From Neoscytalidium dimidiatum (taxonomy: Eukaryota; Ascomycota; Dothideomycetes; Botryosphaeriales; Botryosphaeriaceae), in NCBI GenBank assembly GCA_037367355.1, contig CM074697.1, positions 4,030,001-4,094,000 on the forward strand: 64,000 nucleotides of DNA. Direction: 5' to 3'. Under the pieces are notes generated by a model, which searched no databases, was not told the DNA's origin, and saw nothing but the letters and a program-made list of their open reading frames with translations. Made by a program: the position numbers and the translations under genes. Below, in pieces: positions 58,324-64,000 of this stretch. The stretch's first letter is position 1. Every line of letters begins with the position of its first letter.

Positions 58324-59336
58324 GGAAACACGCCGCCGGCCGCGGCCACCGCTCGCTCATGGCCACCGCCGCGCCTCGTCCGCAAACATCGAACAGCTGA
58401 CCGCCACTGCCCTCGGAGAGGTGCATGTTCGCCCAGATCGCGGCCCCGTGCGGGACCTGGGCCCGAACGTTGAGGTTGGAGGAGGCGGGAGAGGCAAGGC
58501 CGCACCAGTACGCGACGAAGCTGTGGATACTGCCGTAAAAGGAGAAGCCGATCCGTGGATATTTCACGCCCCCCCTCTTTCTCCCTCTCCTTCCCCTTCT
58601 TTTCATTAAGTTTGTTTCGGCGGCGCTAGCGGCGGCGCAGAGGGCGTGTTAGTCCGGCATGGTAGAAGACTTTTGCTGCGGTACTGTTCGGGCAGCGGGA
58701 CTTTGGTCTCGATGATGGGGCGCTGGCTGCAGGCCGCCGGGGACGAAACATGCCGTAGCCGTGGGAGGAGTGAGCACGAGTGCGGCGGGGCTGTTTTCAC
58801 CAAGATACTGGGGGGAGAGGCGCAAACGTACTCTCGTTCCGCTTGGGGAAACGAAGAATTCCAGATCTGGTGCGAGGTTGTCGATGGCGTTGACGATGCG
58901 GCTGAAGATGGCCGTGTTGACGCGGGTTTCGACTTCCCAGCCATCTTCCTGCCTCTATGCTACGCAGGGTGTCACGCCAAAGACCCACTTATTTTCGAGG
59001 CCTTATATTCACCGAAATAGAATACGTGCGTTTGGGTGCCTACGCTTCTAATTTCTCCTTCAGGAATGAGATGAATTCCTTGTAGGACCCGTTGAGTGGG
59101 TTGATTCCTGAAATAAGGACCAGCTCAGGCTAAGCCTGTGATAGCAGAATCCAGGGAGAATCTTCAATCTTGAAAGGACGCTTGACCAAGGCGGTGATTT
59201 TTCTGAAAGTTCCGGGTGCAGGGTAATTGGAAAGTAGTTCGTCGACAACGGCCCAGTCGGCGAGACCAGAGGCGCCGAAGATTAAAGCGTGATCTTCAGC
59301 CATAGCCGATGGCATTAGAAAAGCGGATATACACAA

Positions 59337-59877
59337 GATTGTAGTACAAAGCTACCTGAGGACTATTCTTGTATTTTTACTTGAATATACTCCACTTGGC
59401 TAAGATCGTCTGCTCCTCGCGTTGTAGCGGCGTAACTTGATTTGGCAAGTCGGCACTTCCCGTGTTGTAGCGCCTTGCACCGTCTTGATTAATTATCCTG
59501 AGTGATGATTGCTTAACCAATCGGCCATTGTTATGTTACACGCCATGAGAAATGGAGGCCGCATTTTTGCATCAATGCTTCAGTAGTCCATCTTCCAAAG
59601 CAGTCACTATTCCGTTTCCCGCGGGGTAGCCAATCGCTATTCGGCTGTATCAACCCAAGGCACACGCCTTAGAATAAGAAAAGGGAGGGGGGAAGTGGTA
59701 TGTGATCTGCACCGTCTTGCGAGATACTGGATTGAAAAGTACCAACTCATTGGTTTCGAGCGTCATTTCCAAGACTATGCATTTCGAAACACGTATCGGT
59801 AATGCACGGGATACGAGGTTTCTGAGCGTATAAGAATACTGAATACATATTATATGTGCCTCCACATACTATTAATC
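59337..59877. other. Intergenic, AT-rich
   Basis: 540 bp between the PRISE pseudogene 5' end and the carboxylesterase 3' end. Nothing recognised. Confidence 0.5.
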
Positions 59878-61736
<1,859 letters not shown>

Positions 61737-61794
61737 TGTGTCAAAGACCATAGATGGGCGGAGCGAGAAAGGAAAGGGGGGGGTACCCACATCA

Positions 61795-61801
61795 TTTTAT
61801 A
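61795..61801 (-). promoter_or_regulatory. TATA box of the carboxylesterase gene
   Basis: TATAAAA on the minus strand, 59 bp upstream of ATG 61736. Confidence 0.45.
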
Positions 61802-62323
61802 CCAGCTGTAGATCAATCAGGACCGGGAAAGAGTCGAGAGCCGTTGCAGCGAGGGGAGTCTGCGAGCCGGTGAGGAAGAATGCTTTGCCTGCAGGTACGC
61901 GGAGAAGCCGACGGGATGCACGATGATGTGCTTGTCCGGCGCTCAATTGAGTGCCGGTGATGTCGGCAATTCGGTCTGGGGTAGACGAAAGTGGATCCAC
62001 AAATGCGGGGAAGGAGATTGCGGGGAGCAATGCAGCTGCTGGGTTTGGTCGTCGTTACAGTGGCGTCCGCCGTGCTGATGAACGTTTAACCGGTCGTGCG
62101 GTGTTTTCCTCGCAGGGATCTCGACTCAGCGCTGTGCCTAGGTCGTTCTCAGCCTTGATGCTTAGATCTCAGTTCTATGCTTAATTGAAGCTTATCCTGC
62201 AGACGACAAACTACTGGAGAAGCTCTAGCTAGTCTAGTCTAGTCTTGACTCTAATCTTCTTGCCACTCTTCATCCGGAGCAGCATACCCACCATCAGACT
62301 CCAATCCTACCACTCCTCCACCA
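61802..62323. other. Intergenic, carboxylesterase upstream region
   Basis: About 520 bp. A short CTAGT repeat (tctagtctagtctagtc) lies at ~62232-62246. Nothing else recognised. Confidence 0.5.
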
Positions 62324-62658
62324 CTACTTCTTCACAGCAACGAAAAACAGCCGCGGAAACTTCAACAAAACGCTCCCATCCCCATTCGCCGGATACGCCT
62401 TCCTCACCTCCTCCAGATACGCCCCCAAAAACGCCTCCCTCCCCTCCTCATCGGCCCCAAACCGATCCAAATACGGCCGCAACCCGCTCTCCCTCAACCA
62501 CGCAACGATCGCCTCGTGCCCGTCCAGCCGATGAAAGTACTCCGTCCGCCAGACGTCCACCCTCCCGCCGCAAACCCCGCTGAGCGCATCGTACACCTCC
62601 CGCGGGCCGGGAAACGGCCTCCTCCCCGCATCGCCGCCCGCGAACAAGCCGCTCCACC

Positions 62659-62696
<38 letters not shown>

Positions 62697-62790
62697 TCCG
62701 CCATCAGCACGTGCGACGGCTCGCCCACGTTGTCCGGCACCTGCGCCGCGAGCACCCCGCCGGGCCTCAGCCCGGCCTCCGCCCACGCGG
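62324..62790 (-). pseudogene. 5'-truncated trans-aconitate 2-methyltransferase-like gene
   Basis: The C-terminal ~155 residues of a Tam-type class I SAM-dependent methyltransferase, which methylates trans-aconitate. The readable frame begins AWAEAGLRPGGVLAAQVPDN and continues GEPSHVLMAEVA, then PREVYDALSG, VDVWRTEYFHRLDGHEAIVA, WLRESGLRPYLDRFG and VLLKFPRLFFVAVKK before TAG at 62324. In complete family members (~260-280 aa) this is preceded by ~110 residues with the SAM-binding DLGCGPG-type motif. The minus-strand DNA upstream of 62790 shows no such motif and no convincing exon, so the cofactor-binding half is missing. The remaining part has no stops; an alanine tract comes from (GCC)n repeats at ~62655-62695. 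Possibly a recent deletion or a rearrangement breakpoint near 62790. Confidence 0.75.
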
Positions 62791-63657
62791 AGAGATATCA
62801 TTGGATCTGGTGTTTCAAGCTTGCGGCTCTCCTGGTCGTTGGTAAAAGTTGAGTCCGGATGTGTAAATAAAAAGCTTGTCCGTGACAAGATATCCGGGGC
62901 TGTGGCGCGGGGGATGGCGGGGGTTTAAGCATTTGCCGGATGCGGGTACATCCGTCCTGGATTCATCCTGCGGCCCCCATGCTCGCGTGAATCGGACATG
63001 TTTTTAGCTCCGTAGACGGGCCGTCTCAGATTAGTGGGACATTTTCCATTGTTTTATTGCAGGGCGTTTGACCGTTAGTAACCGCAAATTGAAAGTTGAA
63101 CCTAGAAATAATGGGAGCGCAATGCTTAGTCCTTTTGGCAGAAGCAATCGAGAACGTATAAGATTATGCGGCGTCCCTACAACACCATGACGAGAAGCAA
63201 ACAAATCCGATCGCCTGTACTCGCCTGCTCTGTCTTAATCGTCTCCACATTCGTCTCCTCTTTTCCTAGTTGGCTATCCCAGGATCAACCAGAACTTTTC
63301 TCCGAACAGCAATGAAGCAATCTCAGCCCATCCATGCAGTAGGGTAATCGGTAATGACTCGTACAGGCCCTGAAGATTTTCCGTTTTACTACCAAGAAAA
63401 GCTTATGGCAAGAACTAAGAAAAAGCAATCTCAAATGTCTCGGCTCAGCTGTCATAATCATCACGAAGGTAGTGAGTCAATCAGCTGCAGACAAGAATAT
63501 CGTCCTACCATCACTCCCTCCCTGGCCAAACCCAACCACCCATTTCCTGCCCGGGACCGCTTTATCAGGACCAGTTTCGCACCTTTTTTTTTTTTCTGTT
63601 CCCTCTTTTATCATCTCTCTGGATTTCCAACCCATGCATAACGATGTCCTCATAATC
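62791..63657. other. Intergenic / breakpoint flank
   Basis: About 870 bp with no supported gene, AT-richer than its surroundings. T12 run at ~63584-63595. The part next to 63657 is the 3' flank of the KH-protein gene. Confidence 0.5.
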
Positions 63658-64000
63658 TTAGTTCTTGCCCTTTACAAGCTCCAAGATGATGTCCCTGGCC
63701 TGCTCGACGCCCTCGCGTGGGCCAACAATCTCGATCGCCTCGCTGCCGTCACCACCGCGGGGCACCTGAACCCTGGTGCCAGTCTTCTTGCGAATATTGT
63801 TGATCTGGCTACCACCAGGGCCAACAACAAACCTGTAGAGCTTAGGATCCGGCAGGATGAGGTAACCAGTGCTCGAAGGCTTGCTCTTCTCCTCCATGGC
63901 CTTCTCCAGGAGAGCCTTGGCCTTGGCCACGTTCTCCGCGTTGTTCGAGCGCAGGATCCAGGGGATGTTGCCATCCTCACTGTCGTCCGAAGCGGGCAGG
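63658..64000 (-). CDS. Vigilin/Scp160-type multi-KH RNA-binding protein, C-terminal end
   Basis: Only the last 114 codons are in the window; the gene runs off its right end. The final KH domain is clear: LILPDPKLYRFVVGPGGSQI with the GxxG loop (GPGG), then NNIRKKTGTRVQVPRGG and EAIEIVGPREGVEQARDIIL, ending VKGKN and stop TAA 63660-63658. A preceding linker AKALLEKAMEEKSKPSSTGY and PWILRSNNAENV fits the segment between the last KH repeats of Scp160/vigilin. These proteins bind mRNA and polysomes, often at the ER. Ends in an ordinary 3' flank. Confidence 0.9.
   Translation of the reverse strand, partial: LPASDDSEDGNIPWILRSNNAENVAKAKALLEKAMEEKSKPSSTGYLILPDPKLYRFVVGPGGSQINNIRKKTGTRVQVPRGGDGSEAIEIVGPREGVEQARDIILELVKGKN

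Larger units (their letters stand above)
57940..59336 (-). pseudogene. Broken PRISE-type short-chain reductase (5-beta-reductase/iridoid-synthase-like)
   Basis: On the minus strand the pieces of a PRISE-family NAD(P)-dependent reductase lie in order but in different frames. MAEDHALIFGASGLADWAVV (Rossmann start, ~59300) and TFRKITALVKRPFK come first, and TAG interrupts at 59130-59132. Then PELVLISGINPLNGS, a stop at 59040-59042, and in a new frame THVFYFGEYKAS. Then APDLEFFVSPSGTR and EQYRSKVFYHAGL, then GGQLFDVCGRGAAVAMSERW near 58400. A 129-bp block of trinucleotide repeats follows at 58195-58323, then TFDRQLSVEKIREVGSVEER and FDGFKAAGI near 57960. The catalytic Tyr region is scrambled. At least one nonsense codon and several frameshifts show it is dead as sequenced. 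Confidence 0.85.

Noticed and set aside
58187..58606. Minus frame with long poly-Ser and poly-Arg as a separate gene
   Set aside because: The non-repeat part (GGQLFDVCGRG, MSERW) belongs to the PRISE reductase remnant; the homopolymers are microsatellite.

Overview
The window looks like nuclear DNA of a filamentous ascomycete (Pezizomycotina; a plant-associated Dothideomycete would fit, but the class is not proven). The reasons are short GT-AG introns (about 50-180 bp) with CTAAC/CTGAC-like branch sites, pyrimidine-rich leaders, secreted plant-wall enzymes with signal peptides, and fungal-specific families (HET, Goodbye-type STAND NTPase, OTT_1508-like deaminase, 2EXR/F-box-like). No rRNA, tRNA, CRISPR or intact transposon was recognised. 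Gene models are hand-spliced from the sequence; splice sites were chosen for frame, consensus and family continuity.

Layout. 0-7.5 kb: the N-terminal part of a cytochrome P450 (minus, cut by the window edge), a 704-residue OTT_1508-like deaminase-fold protein (plus), and a mitochondrial oxoglutarate/malate-type carrier (plus). 9.4-14.8 kb: a decayed zone with a broken 2EXR/F-box-like gene, a broken HET-domain gene (minus) and an apparently intact paralogue of the first. 17-18.7 kb: one basic, disordered, probably nuclear protein. 18.7-25.7 kb: no recognisable gene. 25.7-31.3 kb: a secreted GH29 alpha-L-fucosidase (minus) and a secreted PL3 pectate lyase (plus), divergently arranged. 35.4-36.1 kb: a small GXWXG/DUF4334 protein. 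36-45 kb and 45.7-51.1 kb: long gene-poor blocks around one small orphan protein with a C/H-rich motif. 51.1-55.9 kb: a five-exon, 1497-residue NLR-like STAND protein (Goodbye, coiled coil, NACHT-like NTPase, TPR-like repeats, C-terminal ZZ-like zinc finger). 57-62.8 kb: a small secreted DUF3237 protein, a wrecked PRISE-type reductase pseudogene carrying two long trinucleotide repeats, a five-exon secreted type-B carboxylesterase, and a 5'-truncated trans-aconitate methyltransferase-like remnant. 63.7-64 kb: the C-terminus of a vigilin/Scp160-type KH protein.

How the genes relate. There is no obvious metabolic cluster. Two themes stand out. One is non-self-recognition or defence-type families (OTT_1508-like deaminase, HET pseudogene, Goodbye-STAND NLR-like protein), which suggests fast birth-and-death evolution. 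The other is secreted plant-polymer enzymes (GH29, PL3, carboxylesterase). At least four genes are clearly dead or truncated while their neighbours are intact. Some of the stop codons could have arisen by C-to-T or G-to-A transitions, which would fit past RIP-like mutation, but this was not measured.
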